A DNA stretch of 64,000 nucleotides from an uncultured Lachnospiraceae bacterium (GCA_910579465.1 CAJTUB010000006.1:22440-86439); one strand, 5' to 3'. Positions 15,975 to 25,112 are shown, counted from the first letter of the stretch. The notes: a model not told the origin generated them from the sequence alone. Made by a program: numbers and translations.

Positions 15975-18158
15975 ATGAAAATAATAATTAAAGAATTTCT
16001 GAAAAAAATAGATACTGAATGGTCGCCCGAAGAAGCACAGATAGAATGGTTACAAAAGCTAATCTCCTATTCTGAATTAAACGGATATAAAATCAGCAAA
16101 GAATATGACTATGCGTTTATTGAGGCTGTAAACCAAAAGTTAGACCTTAACTCAAAAGTCTTCAAAGGAATAATGGATTGTGCCTTTAGGGAACATGTAA
16201 AATTTAACTATATTCAGAAAACACAAGTTAAGGCTTATCTTGATAGCGATGATAAAGAATCATACCTTAGTCTACTAACAGATATGGATATTCATAATGA
16301 AACTTTAATTAGCAAATTCTTGCCAGTACATAAGGCTGAAACAATGAAAGAATTAAAGAACATCTATGAAACTGACAAAAAGTATCTCGATGTCCTATCA
16401 TCTATCTTTTCTCGTTATTGTTTTAATCTTTTTGAGAAGAAATGTACTGCTGAATTTTTCTCAAATGAGAAAGATATAAATACAAATTATTATGAATTTA
16501 TATCAAAAAAATATGAGGATATTTGCAAGAGGGATTTTGCCTTATCTGTGATAAAGATTAAGGAAGATTTATTTACTGAGTCATACGAAAAAGGCTGTAA
16601 CAGGGTACTTGCTACTATTAAAAAATCTTATGAAAGTCTTAATAACCATTGCGAAATGATTGTTTATATACCAGCATTGAACAACGGAAAGTTTGATTAT
16701 CAATGGCAATTATATTCTGATATTATTCTATTTAGTGAAAAGCATGTAAAGGAAAAAATAGATAGAGCTTATTTTCGCTGGGAAAAGATAGGGAACGCTA
16801 CTAAAAATTATATAGATTCGTTAGTTCCGTTTAATGCTGAGTTTGATTACGCTAATCAGGGATTTGTATTTAAGGATTGTTTTGTAATTGGTCATGAAAA
16901 GAAGTATGACTTGATGTTGATATTTGAGAAGAATGTTAGAGATGAGAGAATAATAAATTGTCCTGCATGTTACTCAAATAATATTCAAGGGAACTCATAT
17001 CCTATTTTGAATGTAAAAAGCTGGGAATGCAGGAATCCACTATGTCCAGATAGAAGCAAATATAATCGTGGCAAAAGATATGCTTTTAGCTCTTTGTTTA
17101 GACAGTATCAGTTACAAGACGAGGATAATATTATACCAGAGAACTCAATTGCTCGTTGGCATCTTGATTGTCTGGAAGATGGTGACTTTAAAGAAGCTTT
17201 AGTTATGGCAATAAATCACTATTCTTGTGTCGGAGACACTGTTATAATTTATGATGATTTAAATGAAGATAAGGAAAATGAAAAAAAAAGAAAGCTTGTA
17301 CATAAAAAATATGAGATTGCGGATAGGGATTTACTAGAAGATTTTAGAAAATCTTCATATTTTTATAGATATCTTCAAATTAATCATAGAGAGATAAACG
17401 AAACAAACAGTATTTATATTGGAAAAGCACGAGTCATACATGGAGATTCATTTGATGCTCTACGAAAAATGGATGAATTATCAGTAGATGCCGCTGTCAC
17501 TTCTCCGCCGTATTATAACGCAAAGTCTTATTCACAATGGGAAAATATTTATTGTTATTTATATGATATGTATAACATCTCAAAAGAAATATTCCGAGTG
17601 ATGAAAGAAGGTGGCGTGTACTTATTCAATATTTTTGATTACTTTGATAATGAGAATAATATATCATTATCTGCAATGGGAAATAAGCGAATGATACTTG
17701 GTGCATATATGATAGATATTTTTAGAAGAGTCGGATTTAATGTAGATGGTAACATTATATGGAATAAAGGAGAAATTCAGGGAAACAGAAATTTTAATCA
17801 AGGAAACAGAACTCCATACTATCAGGCTCCACTTAATTGCTGGGAACATGTGCTGATACTAAGCAAGGGGACAAAAAATAGGAAATTTGATGAGATAAAA
17901 TCTTCTATTCAAGACATTCAACCTGTAATTAAAATGGTTAGGGGAAAAAATGTCTTGGGACATGATGCTCCATATCCAAAAGAAATTCCAGAACTCCTTA
18001 TTAGACATATGAAAACAAATGAAGTAGTTTTAGACCCATTTTTGGGAAGTGGAACAACATCTATTGTAGCAAACGAATATGGAGTAGAATCAGTTGGTAT
18101 AGAAAAAAGTGATGAGTATTTCATCTTATGCAAGAAACAGATAAATAAGAGCTTATAA
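15975..18158 (+). CDS. Large DNA methyltransferase, beta-class, likely N4-cytosine or N6-adenine
   Basis: A 727-residue protein. The ATG at 15975 follows AAGGAG by six bases and is preferred to a GTG at 15954. The C-terminal third is the methyltransferase: catalytic motif IV TSPPYYN at 509-515 comes before the AdoMet-binding motif DPFLGSGTT at 687-695, the circular order of the beta class. TSPPY is most common in N4-cytosine enzymes, so m4C is favoured but not certain. The first 480 residues are unusual: a long helical region I do not recognise, then a four-Cys zinc-finger-like unit (Cys329, Cys332, Cys352, Cys357). That is much longer than the 300-400 residues typical of stand-alone type II beta enzymes. 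It is divergent from the controller/HNH pair, which it should protect against. Confidence 0.87.
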   Translation: MKIIIKEFLKKIDTEWSPEEAQIEWLQKLISYSELNGYKISKEYDYAFIEAVNQKLDLNSKVFKGIMDCAFREHVKFNYIQKTQVKAYLDSDDKESYLSLLTDMDIHNETLISKFLPVHKAETMKELKNIYETDKKYLDVLSSIFSRYCFNLFEKKCTAEFFSNEKDINTNYYEFISKKYEDICKRDFALSVIKIKEDLFTESYEKGCNRVLATIKKSYESLNNHCEMIVYIPALNNGKFDYQWQLYSDIILFSEKHVKEKIDRAYFRWEKIGNATKNYIDSLVPFNAEFDYANQGFVFKDCFVIGHEKKYDLMLIFEKNVRDERIINCPACYSNNIQGNSYPILNVKSWECRNPLCPDRSKYNRGKRYAFSSLFRQYQLQDEDNIIPENSIARWHLDCLEDGDFKEALVMAINHYSCVGDTVIIYDDLNEDKENEKKRKLVHKKYEIADRDLLEDFRKSSYFYRYLQINHREINETNSIYIGKARVIHGDSFDALRKMDELSVDAAVTSPPYYNAKSYSQWENIYCYLYDMYNISKEIFRVMKEGGVYLFNIFDYFDNENNISLSAMGNKRMILGAYMIDIFRRVGFNVDGNIIWNKGEIQGNRNFNQGNRTPYYQAPLNCWEHVLILSKGTKNRKFDEIKSSIQDIQPVIKMVRGKNVLGHDAPYPKEIPELLIRHMKTNEVVLDPFLGSGTTSIVANEYGVESVGIEKSDEYFILCKKQINKSL

Positions 18159-18162
18159 GAAA

Positions 18163-18205
18163 GAGGAAATGGATCTGAAATAAATCAGCTTCATTTCCTT
18201 TTTAT
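18163..18205 (+). terminator. Terminator of the methyltransferase gene
   Basis: AGGAAATG (18164-18171) pairs with CATTTCCT (18192-18199) and is followed by TTTTATTG. A small inner CTG/CAG pairing shortens the loop. Confidence 0.6.
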
Positions 18206-18321
18206 TGTAATGTTTGCTCCTTTATATGCTCAAGGGCGAGAATGTATTCGATTGATGCTCTCTTCAAAGAGGCTTTGTAAGTGCTAAAATCATTTCTGGG
18301 GTGGAAAAACCTGTAGTTTAA
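18202..18321 (-). other. Intergenic 18159-18432 with a 39-codon start-less frame
   Basis: Between the methyltransferase and the sugar operon there is no gene with a start. On the minus strand a frame of 39 codons without ATG, GTG or TTG near its opening ends at 18202; its predicted sequence (ending ALEHIKEQTLQ) looks protein-like, so it may be the 3' scrap of a gene cut when the island arrived. This is weak evidence from amino-acid composition alone. The rest holds the two terminators. Confidence 0.2.
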
Positions 18322-18373
18322 CTACCATTAACGGATATATTATCAATATATTTGAATAATCAACCAACCGATT

Positions 18374-18409
18374 AAAAAAGCAACCTTTCTCCATCTGGAA
18401 AAAGGCTGC
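18374..18409 (-). terminator. Terminator of the L-galactose-type operon
   Basis: On the minus strand GCAGCC-TTT-TCC and GGA-AAA-GGTTGC form an imperfect stem around loop AGAT, followed by six T. It lies about 25 bases after the last gene of the operon. Confidence 0.75.
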
Positions 18410-18432
18410 TCACTCCTGCGGCAGCGTCCCCC

Positions 18433-18876
18433 CTATTCCGGCAGGACGCAGCCCTTCTGTAAAATTACGTTAGCATACTGGCTTGTTTCAGAGGTGGCAA
18501 TCACGGCATATGCCTTTTTTGCCTCCTCGTAGAAGGCAAACCGCTCCAGCCTTTGAATGACGTCAGTTCCTCTTTTTTCTGCCTTTGAAATCATCTCTTC
18601 ATAGGTTTTCCAGATGGAAACGTCCGCAGTATCTCCCGGCACCCGCTCCATCAGGCTGACCGGCTTTTCGATATACTGGTCTAACGGAAATACCTGCAAT
18701 ATTGCCTCAAGGAGCTCCGGTACTCGGTGTCCGTCCATCCGTATTACAATCCCGTTCTTCCCCATCGTTTCCGCAGGGAAGTTTCCGTCTGCAATCACAA
18801 TCGTATCACTGTGCCCCATCTCGCAGAGCACCTTTAACAGCTGCGGTGAAAGTAACGGCGATATTCCTTTTAACAT
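18433..18876 (-). CDS. fucU: FucU/RbsD-family sugar mutarotase
   Basis: A 147-residue protein of the RbsD/FucU family. MLKGISPLLSPQLLKVLCEM, GHSDTIVIADGNFPAE and the late RLERFAFYEEAKKAYAVI are the fucose-mutarotase landmarks, including the catalytic His in GHSD. FucU proteins interconvert alpha and beta anomers of L-fucose and close analogues; L-galactose differs from L-fucose only by the C6 hydroxyl. It is the last of seven co-directional genes, 35 bases after the GH43 gene. In this operon it would supply the anomer used by the sugar 1-dehydrogenase encoded by the first gene. That substrate assignment is inferred from its neighbours. Confidence 0.9.
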   Translation of the reverse strand: MLKGISPLLSPQLLKVLCEMGHSDTIVIADGNFPAETMGKNGIVIRMDGHRVPELLEAILQVFPLDQYIEKPVSLMERVPGDTADVSIWKTYEEMISKAEKRGTDVIQRLERFAFYEEAKKAYAVIATSETSQYANVILQKGCVLPE

Positions 18877-18911
18877 CGTTCTATTCCTCCGATTTTCTGC
18901 TTATTTCCTGT

Positions 18912-20471
18912 CTAAAAAGTATCTATGACAGGGTCCCCGTCCTCGTCAAACCATACGCCCCTGACAGCGGTACAGCGCGGGGCATCCTTAAGCGCGGTCT
19001 TGGCATGATATACGGTGTAGACATTGCCGTTTTCATCGGTGAAAAAGGAATTATGTCCCGGCCCGTATTCTCCCTTGACCGTGTAGGAGGTATGCACCGG
19101 TGCAGGCCTTTTCTCCCAGCAGAACGGATTCAGCAAATCCTTTGCTTCCTCTGCCACCAGAAAGCCCACGGCATAGGAGTCCCCTCCGGCAGAGCCTCCC
19201 GAAAAGGCAAGATATACCTTCCCGTTTCTAAGAAGCGCAAAAGGTCCTTCGTTATTGATGGTGCCCTCCGTGTTTTCCCAGCCCCACAAAGGCCTTGACA
19301 GCAGCACCGGTTCGCTTGTCAGCCGGTACGGGTTTGCTTTATCCGTAGTGGCGATATAAAGCATGGAGCCGGTGTCCTTTTCGGAAAAAATATGTTCCCG
19401 GTAGGACCAGACAAGATAGGAACGTCCTCCCGCTTCAAAATAGGTCATATCCAGCGTAATCCCATGCTCCGCAAGGAACGAACCGTCTGCCCTTCTTACC
19501 CGTTCCGGCACCTCCCAGTCTGAAGGTGCGGCAATCTCCCCGCCCCTTTTCAGCTTCATCATATGGCACTGCGGTCCGAACGATTCCCCGCTCACCGCAA
19601 ACAAAATGTAGATGTCGTCGCCGATTTTATGAAGCTCCGGCGCCCAGAAATTCTGGATAAATTTCCTCTCCCGGTCAACATCAAGCAGCAGCACCGGCTC
19701 CGCTCCTTTAAACAGTCCTTCGACTGTATCGCTTTCCCTCACAAAAATACCGATGTTATTGTTATTGTCATTGGTCGCAATAAAATAATATTTTCCCTTC
19801 CAACGGAAAATCTGCGGGTCTGCCCAGCCCGTGGCAAGAGGAAAGCCAAACTTCATGGCGCTGCCCTCCATCTGGCAGCGCTCCGGCGGAAGAAGCTTTC
19901 TTTTCAGACGGCTTACCATCTCCTCCGGCACCGCAATTTCATTACATGAGCCGACCTCCTTCCCCGTACAGAGTACCGGCGCAGTCATATCCGCAGCGCA
20001 TGTAAGGTCTGATACATAATTCTCAAATACATTTCCCTCTCTGTCCTGCCAGAGCAGCTCATAGCGCGCAAGTGCGGCATTATAGCTGCCGCTGATTTTA
20101 TCGATGCACGCGGATGTATTCAGATACAGCATCCTCATCTCCCCGTACCGGATAAAATCCTCCGTTACCCAGAAGGCAACACTCCCCGCCGTCTCACTGT
20201 CATAGCCCGCCGCATTATCGCACAAAGGCGCCATGATTACATAGCTCCCGCCCGCTGTCTGGAAAACGCACGGATTCTTTAAGCCCTTGCAATGTATCGT
20301 ATTTTTTCCCGTAATCGAACCCTTTGCATATAAAATCCCGTAATTATTATAAAACGGAATATAATCCTTCCCATCCGTGCTATACGCCATATGCACACTA
20401 TTCGCCAAATCAATACTGTAACCGTCAAAATCCGGTTCCCTTGTATACACCTTAAGCCATACCTCTGCCAT
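18912..20471 (-). CDS. GH43-type glycoside hydrolase with two beta-propeller-like halves
   Basis: A 519-residue protein. The C-terminal 310 residues fit family GH43: the general base Asp in WADPQIFRW (near 216), the pKa-modulating Asp in TLDMTYFE (near 338) and the acid Glu in NNEGPFAL (near 408). The first 200 residues look like a second, sequence-divergent propeller segment and are not obviously catalytic. There is no signal peptide. GH43 enzymes release L-arabinose, D-xylose or galactose from plant side chains. Placed between a mutarotase and a lactonase gene, it may free the sugar that this operon oxidises, or clip arabinose from the same oligosaccharides. Substrate is inferred. Confidence 0.82.
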   Translation of the reverse strand: MAEVWLKVYTREPDFDGYSIDLANSVHMAYSTDGKDYIPFYNNYGILYAKGSITGKNTIHCKGLKNPCVFQTAGGSYVIMAPLCDNAAGYDSETAGSVAFWVTEDFIRYGEMRMLYLNTSACIDKISGSYNAALARYELLWQDREGNVFENYVSDLTCAADMTAPVLCTGKEVGSCNEIAVPEEMVSRLKRKLLPPERCQMEGSAMKFGFPLATGWADPQIFRWKGKYYFIATNDNNNNIGIFVRESDTVEGLFKGAEPVLLLDVDRERKFIQNFWAPELHKIGDDIYILFAVSGESFGPQCHMMKLKRGGEIAAPSDWEVPERVRRADGSFLAEHGITLDMTYFEAGGRSYLVWSYREHIFSEKDTGSMLYIATTDKANPYRLTSEPVLLSRPLWGWENTEGTINNEGPFALLRNGKVYLAFSGGSAGGDSYAVGFLVAEEAKDLLNPFCWEKRPAPVHTSYTVKGEYGPGHNSFFTDENGNVYTVYHAKTALKDAPRCTAVRGVWFDEDGDPVIDTF

Positions 20472-20508
20472 CTTAACGATTCTCCTTTCTCTTTTTGGAA
20501 ACTCCCCC

Positions 20509-21390
20509 CTACAGCATATTCGGGATTTCCTGCATTTTTTCTGTCTCCGGGAACCCGTAAAAACGAAGCGCGTTTTCTCCCAGAAACGCCCTCTTCTCTG
20601 CCTCGGAAAGCTTCGGCGTTTCCTCGAGAAAGCGGAGCGCCATGCGGTAGGTAATGTCCGTCATGGTTCTCGGATAATCGCTTCCCCACATCAGCTTTTC
20701 GATGCCGCAGATGTCCCGCGCTTCTAAAATCGCATCGACTGCCGACGGATACGGATAGAACTCCTGATGAAAGAGCCAGGTCAGTCCGCCGCTCTCTATC
20801 GATACATTCTGATTGCAGGCAAGCGCAATCTGCTTCTGCCAGCCGGGTCTTGTCACCATCCCGAAATGACCGATGGCAATTTTTAAGTCCGGGCAGGCAT
20901 CAATCAGGTATTGCATGGCTTCTACCTGTTCCTCCCCGTCTGCCATATCAATGGAAATAAACTTTCCTGCCTGCTCCGCTGCCAGAAACACCGGAAGCAG
21001 CTTTTTCAAGTCCCTGTCCGCCAGTCTTCCGGCACAGATTTTTATGCCGTCCACGCCCTCAATGCGAAACTGCGGACTTTCCTCGTACAGCGAGCAGATT
21101 TTCATTCTGTCCGGATACTTTGCCTTTGCCGCCATCAGGTATTCGTCCTGATTGCCGTCGATATACTCCTGCGTCACGACGCAGGCGCTGACCCCGGCAT
21201 AGTCCATATTTGCAATCAGGCGCTCCACCGTGTTCCTGTCGTCGTCCATATAGGGCGGCATCATCTGGCGGATTTCGCCGCCGAAATCGCTTTTCCCGCC
21301 GCCAACGCCAATCACCGGTCTTCCTTCCACCCTTCCCTGCTGCTTTTCCCACAAATGCACATGGGCATCGACCGCAATATATTTTCTCAT
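20509..21390 (-). CDS. Amidohydrolase-family sugar lactonase (L-fucono/L-galactonolactonase type)
   Basis: A 293-residue TIM-barrel hydrolase of the COG3618 group. VDAHVHLWEK gives the metal-site HxH, GHFGM the barrel His and MWGSDYPRT the catalytic Asp near the end. Characterised COG3618 members hydrolyse L-fucono-, L-galactono- or related 1,4/1,5-lactones. The start overlaps the stop of the dehydratase gene by four bases. In the proposed pathway it opens L-galactonolactone to L-galactonate. A role on L-fuconolactone is equally possible from this protein alone; the tagaturonate reductase next door favours the galactonate reading. Confidence 0.86.
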   Translation of the reverse strand: MRKYIAVDAHVHLWEKQQGRVEGRPVIGVGGGKSDFGGEIRQMMPPYMDDDRNTVERLIANMDYAGVSACVVTQEYIDGNQDEYLMAAKAKYPDRMKICSLYEESPQFRIEGVDGIKICAGRLADRDLKKLLPVFLAAEQAGKFISIDMADGEEQVEAMQYLIDACPDLKIAIGHFGMVTRPGWQKQIALACNQNVSIESGGLTWLFHQEFYPYPSAVDAILEARDICGIEKLMWGSDYPRTMTDITYRMALRFLEETPKLSEAEKRAFLGENALRFYGFPETEKMQEIPNML

Positions 21391-22763
21391 AAGGTCACCC
21401 CCTCCTTAAAAATCGCAATCTCACGGTAGCCGTTTTTCTCATTGCAGGTTTCCTCCCCGTCCGCAACCGCCAGCACATAGGAAAGCAGGGCTCCGGTCAG
21501 GTCCTCGCCCTCTGCTGCGGGTCCCGCGTTAAAGTCAATCCAGTTCCGCTTTGTTTCGGCAAGCCTTGTATTGGTCGCTATTTTTATCGTAGGAACCGGC
21601 GCCCCCAGAGGCGTCCCCCTGCCTGTCGAGAACAGAATCAGCTGGCACCCTGCCGCTGCCAGGTTCGTTACGGCTACCATATCATTTCCGGGTCCGTTTA
21701 ACAGGTTCAGCCCGCTTTTTATCACCCTGTCGCCATAGGTCAGCACATCGACCACCGGCGCCGTGCCGCCCTTCTGCGTACAGCCGAGCGACTTTTCCTC
21801 GAGCGTGGAAATCCCGCCTGCCTTATTGCCCGGAGACGGATTCTCATAAATCACCTGATGATGTCTGGTAAAATAATCCTTAAAATCATTCACCAGAGCC
21901 ACCGTCTTTTGGAATACCTCCCTGTCTACGCAGCGCTCCATTAAAATGGTTTCCGCACCGAACATTTCCGGCACCTCGGTCAGCACCGTGCTTCCGCCTG
22001 CCGCCGTCAGCGCATCCGAAAACTGCCCGATTAACGGATTTGCCGTAATACCGGAAAGCCCGTCGGAGCCTCCGCATTTCAGCCCCACCTTCAGCCCGGA
22101 GACAGAAACCCTCTGCCGTTTGAAGGTATCCGCATAGGCGCTCAACTCGCCTATAAGCCGCACGCCCTCCTCGATTTCGTCCTCACAATCCTGCACATTG
22201 AAAAACCTTACCCTGCGTTCCTCCACTTCTCCCAGTATCTCACGGAAGACGGCAATGTTATTATTCTCACAGCCAAGTCCTAAAACCAATACGCCCCCGG
22301 CATTCGGATGCAGTACCAGCCCTTTCAGAATCTGCTGTGTTACCCGCTGGTCCTCTCCCAGCTGGGAGCAGCCGTAAGGGTGCGGAAAACAGAAGGCTCC
22401 CGTGAGCGCACTAAGCTTTTCGGCAATCCGGTTGACACAGCCTACCGTATTGATAATCCAGATATCGTTGCGGATGCCGATTTCCCCGTTCTCACGGACA
22501 TAGGCATTTATCGTATAGTCCCGCGCCTCCTTTGGCACAGGGAGCTTTGGCTGATAGGTATAGGAAAGCTTATCCTTTAAATTCGTCTTCAGGTTATGCG
22601 TATGTACCTGGCTGCCCTTTGGAATAAACTCCGTCGCATGCCCGATCGGGAAGCCGTACTTGATGACGTTCTCCCCCGCGGCAATATCGGTAAGCGCCAC
22701 CTTGTGACCGCTTGCAAGGTCAACCGCTACGTTGTCGGACGCGTGGATCCGGATCTGCTTCAT
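21387..22763 (-). CDS. uxaA: UxaA-family altronate dehydratase
   Basis: A 458-residue enzyme. Residues about 1-95 are the SAF domain and the remainder is the UxaA catalytic domain, with conserved cysteines in NTVGCVN, HPYGCSQLGED and LGLGCENNN and the terminal signature STGRGTPLGAP. Members dehydrate D-altronate to 2-keto-3-deoxy-D-gluconate using iron; relatives act on galactarate, and in Campylobacter a family member serves the L-fucose pathway. It overlaps the reductase gene by four bases on one side and the lactonase gene by four on the other. With a tagaturonate reductase upstream, altronate is the simplest substrate. Confidence 0.9.
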   Translation of the reverse strand: MKQIRIHASDNVAVDLASGHKVALTDIAAGENVIKYGFPIGHATEFIPKGSQVHTHNLKTNLKDKLSYTYQPKLPVPKEARDYTINAYVRENGEIGIRNDIWIINTVGCVNRIAEKLSALTGAFCFPHPYGCSQLGEDQRVTQQILKGLVLHPNAGGVLVLGLGCENNNIAVFREILGEVEERRVRFFNVQDCEDEIEEGVRLIGELSAYADTFKRQRVSVSGLKVGLKCGGSDGLSGITANPLIGQFSDALTAAGGSTVLTEVPEMFGAETILMERCVDREVFQKTVALVNDFKDYFTRHHQVIYENPSPGNKAGGISTLEEKSLGCTQKGGTAPVVDVLTYGDRVIKSGLNLLNGPGNDMVAVTNLAAAGCQLILFSTGRGTPLGAPVPTIKIATNTRLAETKRNWIDFNAGPAAEGEDLTGALLSYVLAVADGEETCNEKNGYREIAIFKEGVTL

Positions 22764-24085
22764 GCAAGTACCTCCTCAAACGCCTTTTTCATACCCTGCT
22801 CCTCTATCAGAGCCAGGTCACGCTCTACCTCTGCCTGCATAAAGCTCAGATCCCTGCCCCAGTACGCCTCCTTCTTTAAAATCTCCGCAGGCGCCGCCGA
22901 CTTCATAAATTCCATGATTTCCTCACCATCATCTGCCTCATCTGTACGGTAGAAAGCAAGCAGTGCCGCTAATGAAAATGTCATGCACCTTGGCAGCACG
23001 CCATGCTTTTCATAATACTCCATCATCGTCGGAAGCACCCTCGCCTTAAACTTGCTTACGGAGTTTAAGGCAATGCTGAGCAGCCGGTGCTTTACAAACG
23101 GATTGGCAAACCGCTCTAACACTGCCTTTCCGAACGCAATGTCCTCCTCGGTATTCCCCAGGACCGGAATAATCTCTTCAAACAGCGTCTTTTTCAGAAA
23201 AGCACTCACAAGCGCGTCATCCAGACACTCCTTTACCGTAGAAAGCCCGTACAGCCTTGCCGCCAGCACCATCGAGGTGTGCGCCCCGTTTAAAATACGG
23301 ACCTTCCTCTTCTTATAAGGCTTCACGTCCTTTGTCCAGATGACATTGACGCCTGCCTTCTGTAACGGGAACTCCTCTTCAAAATCCCCCTCGATGACCC
23401 AGAGATGAAAGACCTCCGCGGTATTTAAAAGCCGGTCCTCCTCTCCCAGACGTTTCGTCAGCTCCTCCGCCTCGTCCTTCGGGTAGCCGGTACAAATCCG
23501 GTCTACCAGGGTATTGCAGAAATGGTTCTCCTGCCGGAGCCACTGCACAAACTCCTCCGGCAGCTTCCAAAGCTCCGCGTACTTCAGCACGCACTGGAAA
23601 AGCTCCCCGCCGTTATTGTCAATCAGCTCACAGGAAAGGATGAGAAAGCCCGGAAGCCCCAGCTTGAACCGCTCGTATAAAAGCACGGTCAGCTTTGCCG
23701 GAAACGACTTCGGCGGCGCATCCTCCAGAGACTCCGTTCCGAGATACTCGATACCTGCCTCCGTCGTATTGGAAATAATAACCCGCATGTCCGGATTATG
23801 TGCCAGCTTAAGATACTCCTCAAAATCCGTATAAGGGTCCACACCCCGCGAAACGGACGTTACCCTGATACAGTCCTCTACCACTTCTCCGTTCTCAATG
23901 CCGCGTAGGAACTGGTGATACACCCCCTTCTGCTCATTGACGACGGAAACCAGTCCCTTCGGAATCGGCTGTACGATAACGACCTTTCCATCGTACAGAC
24001 CCTGCTCGTTCATTTTATGTACAAAGACATCAGCAAAGCTTCTTAAAAAGCCGCCCTCGCCAAACTGTATGATTGTTTCCTTCAT
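22760..24085 (-). CDS. uxaB: Tagaturonate reductase (UxaB type)
   Basis: A 441-residue long-chain polyol dehydrogenase. IIQFGEGGFLRSFADVF is the dinucleotide-binding start typical of UxaB, and RILNGAHTSM contains the catalytic Asn/His region of the mannitol dehydrogenase family. I use the ATG at 24085, seven bases after AAGGGGGA; the frame begins eight codons earlier. UxaB reduces D-tagaturonate to D-altronate with NADH. No uronate isomerase (UxaC), which would feed it from galacturonate, is found in the window. Instead a Zn-dehydrogenase of the L-galactonate 5-dehydrogenase kind lies just upstream and can produce the same tagaturonate. Confidence 0.9.
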   Translation of the reverse strand: MKETIIQFGEGGFLRSFADVFVHKMNEQGLYDGKVVIVQPIPKGLVSVVNEQKGVYHQFLRGIENGEVVEDCIRVTSVSRGVDPYTDFEEYLKLAHNPDMRVIISNTTEAGIEYLGTESLEDAPPKSFPAKLTVLLYERFKLGLPGFLILSCELIDNNGGELFQCVLKYAELWKLPEEFVQWLRQENHFCNTLVDRICTGYPKDEAEELTKRLGEEDRLLNTAEVFHLWVIEGDFEEEFPLQKAGVNVIWTKDVKPYKKRKVRILNGAHTSMVLAARLYGLSTVKECLDDALVSAFLKKTLFEEIIPVLGNTEEDIAFGKAVLERFANPFVKHRLLSIALNSVSKFKARVLPTMMEYYEKHGVLPRCMTFSLAALLAFYRTDEADDGEEIMEFMKSAAPAEILKKEAYWGRDLSFMQAEVERDLALIEEQGMKKAFEEVLA

Positions 24086-24098
24086 ATCGGAGTCCCCC

Positions 24099-25112
24099 TT
24101 ACATCTCAATCAGCACTTTGGACAGGCTCCCGTCGTTCTCTGCCAGTGCCTTGAACGCCTCGTCCGCCCGTTCCATCGGATACACGGCGCTTACCATGGA
24201 AAGCACATCGACCTCCCCGCTCGCAATCAGGTCGATTACCGCGCGGAAATCTGCCGCATAGGAATTGCGGCTGCCAAATACGTTCAGCTCCTTCTTTAAC
24301 AGAATCGAATGCAAAAAGGTCGTTTCCTTCTTTCCGTTTCCAATCAGGATAATGTTTGCCGCAAATGCCGCGCATTCAATACAGGAAAGAAAGGTTACGG
24401 AAAGACCGCATGCCTCTACGCAGACATCGAAACCATTCCCTCCGGTAATTCTCATTGCCTCTTCCTTGATGTCCGACTTTCCGGAATTTATCGTTCCTGC
24501 CGCTCCGAACTGCCTTGCTTTTTCGAGCCTTCCGTCCAGCACATCCGCCACATAGACCTCCGCGCCTTGTGCCTTTGCCGCAATCAGTGCAAACAGGCCA
24601 ATCGGGCCCGCGCCTACGACTAACACCTTGTCGCCCTTTTTCACCGGCGCCCTGTGCAGCGCATGATAGCTGATGGTAAACGGCTCGACCAGCGCAAGCT
24701 CCTTTGCAGACAGGCCCTTGCCGTCATAGATGCGTTCCACCGGCATCGTAATATACTCGCAAAAGCTCCCGTCCCTCTGTACGCCCATCGTCTGGTTGTC
24801 CGTACAGCAGTTGACATAGCCTCTCTGGCAAGAATAGCAGCTCCCGCAGTTAAAATACGGATTTGCCGTAACAATATCCCCTGCCTTTAAGTTCCTGTCA
24901 TTCTCCGGAATGGAAACAATCTGCGCGCTGAACTCATGTCCCGGAATCCTCGGATACGTCGTAAACGGCTGATTGCCGGTATAGCTCGCAACATCCGCGC
25001 CGCAGATACCGCAGTACAGTATCTTTAACAGCGCCTCCCCCTCCTTCGGCACCGGCTTCTCCGTGTCCGTTACGGCAATTTCAAACGGCTTTTCAATCCA
25101 TACTGTTTTCAT
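24099..25112 (-). CDS. Zinc-dependent dehydrogenase, LgoD-like (L-galactonate to D-tagaturonate)
   Basis: A 337-residue medium-chain dehydrogenase. The catalytic zinc site is CGICGADVASYTG with GHE, and four structural-zinc cysteines lie in NCGSCYSCQRGYVNCC. The Rossmann loop is VVGAGPIGLFAL. From memory, the segment GNQPFTTYPRIPGHE, the ALVEPF block and the late GSRN motif look like Escherichia coli LgoD (YjjN), which oxidises L-galactonate at C5 to D-tagaturonate. That resemblance was not tested by alignment. The gene overlaps the upstream dehydrogenase by four bases and is followed by uxaB after 13 bases, so its product would pass straight to UxaB. Other polyol dehydrogenase activities are possible. 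Confidence 0.83.
   Translation of the reverse strand: MKTVWIEKPFEIAVTDTEKPVPKEGEALLKILYCGICGADVASYTGNQPFTTYPRIPGHEFSAQIVSIPENDRNLKAGDIVTANPYFNCGSCYSCQRGYVNCCTDNQTMGVQRDGSFCEYITMPVERIYDGKGLSAKELALVEPFTISYHALHRAPVKKGDKVLVVGAGPIGLFALIAAKAQGAEVYVADVLDGRLEKARQFGAAGTINSGKSDIKEEAMRITGGNGFDVCVEACGLSVTFLSCIECAAFAANIILIGNGKKETTFLHSILLKKELNVFGSRNSYAADFRAVIDLIASGEVDVLSMVSAVYPMERADEAFKALAENDGSLSKVLIEM

Noticed and set aside
15975..18158. Methyltransferase as the missing Mod of the type III Res
   Set aside because: It has TSPPY rather than the DPPY usual for Mod, lies 9 kb away on the other strand and is linked to its own XRE/HNH pair.
22760..24085. Galacturonate pathway (UxaC-UxaB-UxaA) as explanation of the operon
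   Set aside because: No uronate isomerase is present, and the mutarotase, lactonase and two dehydrogenases would be unexplained.
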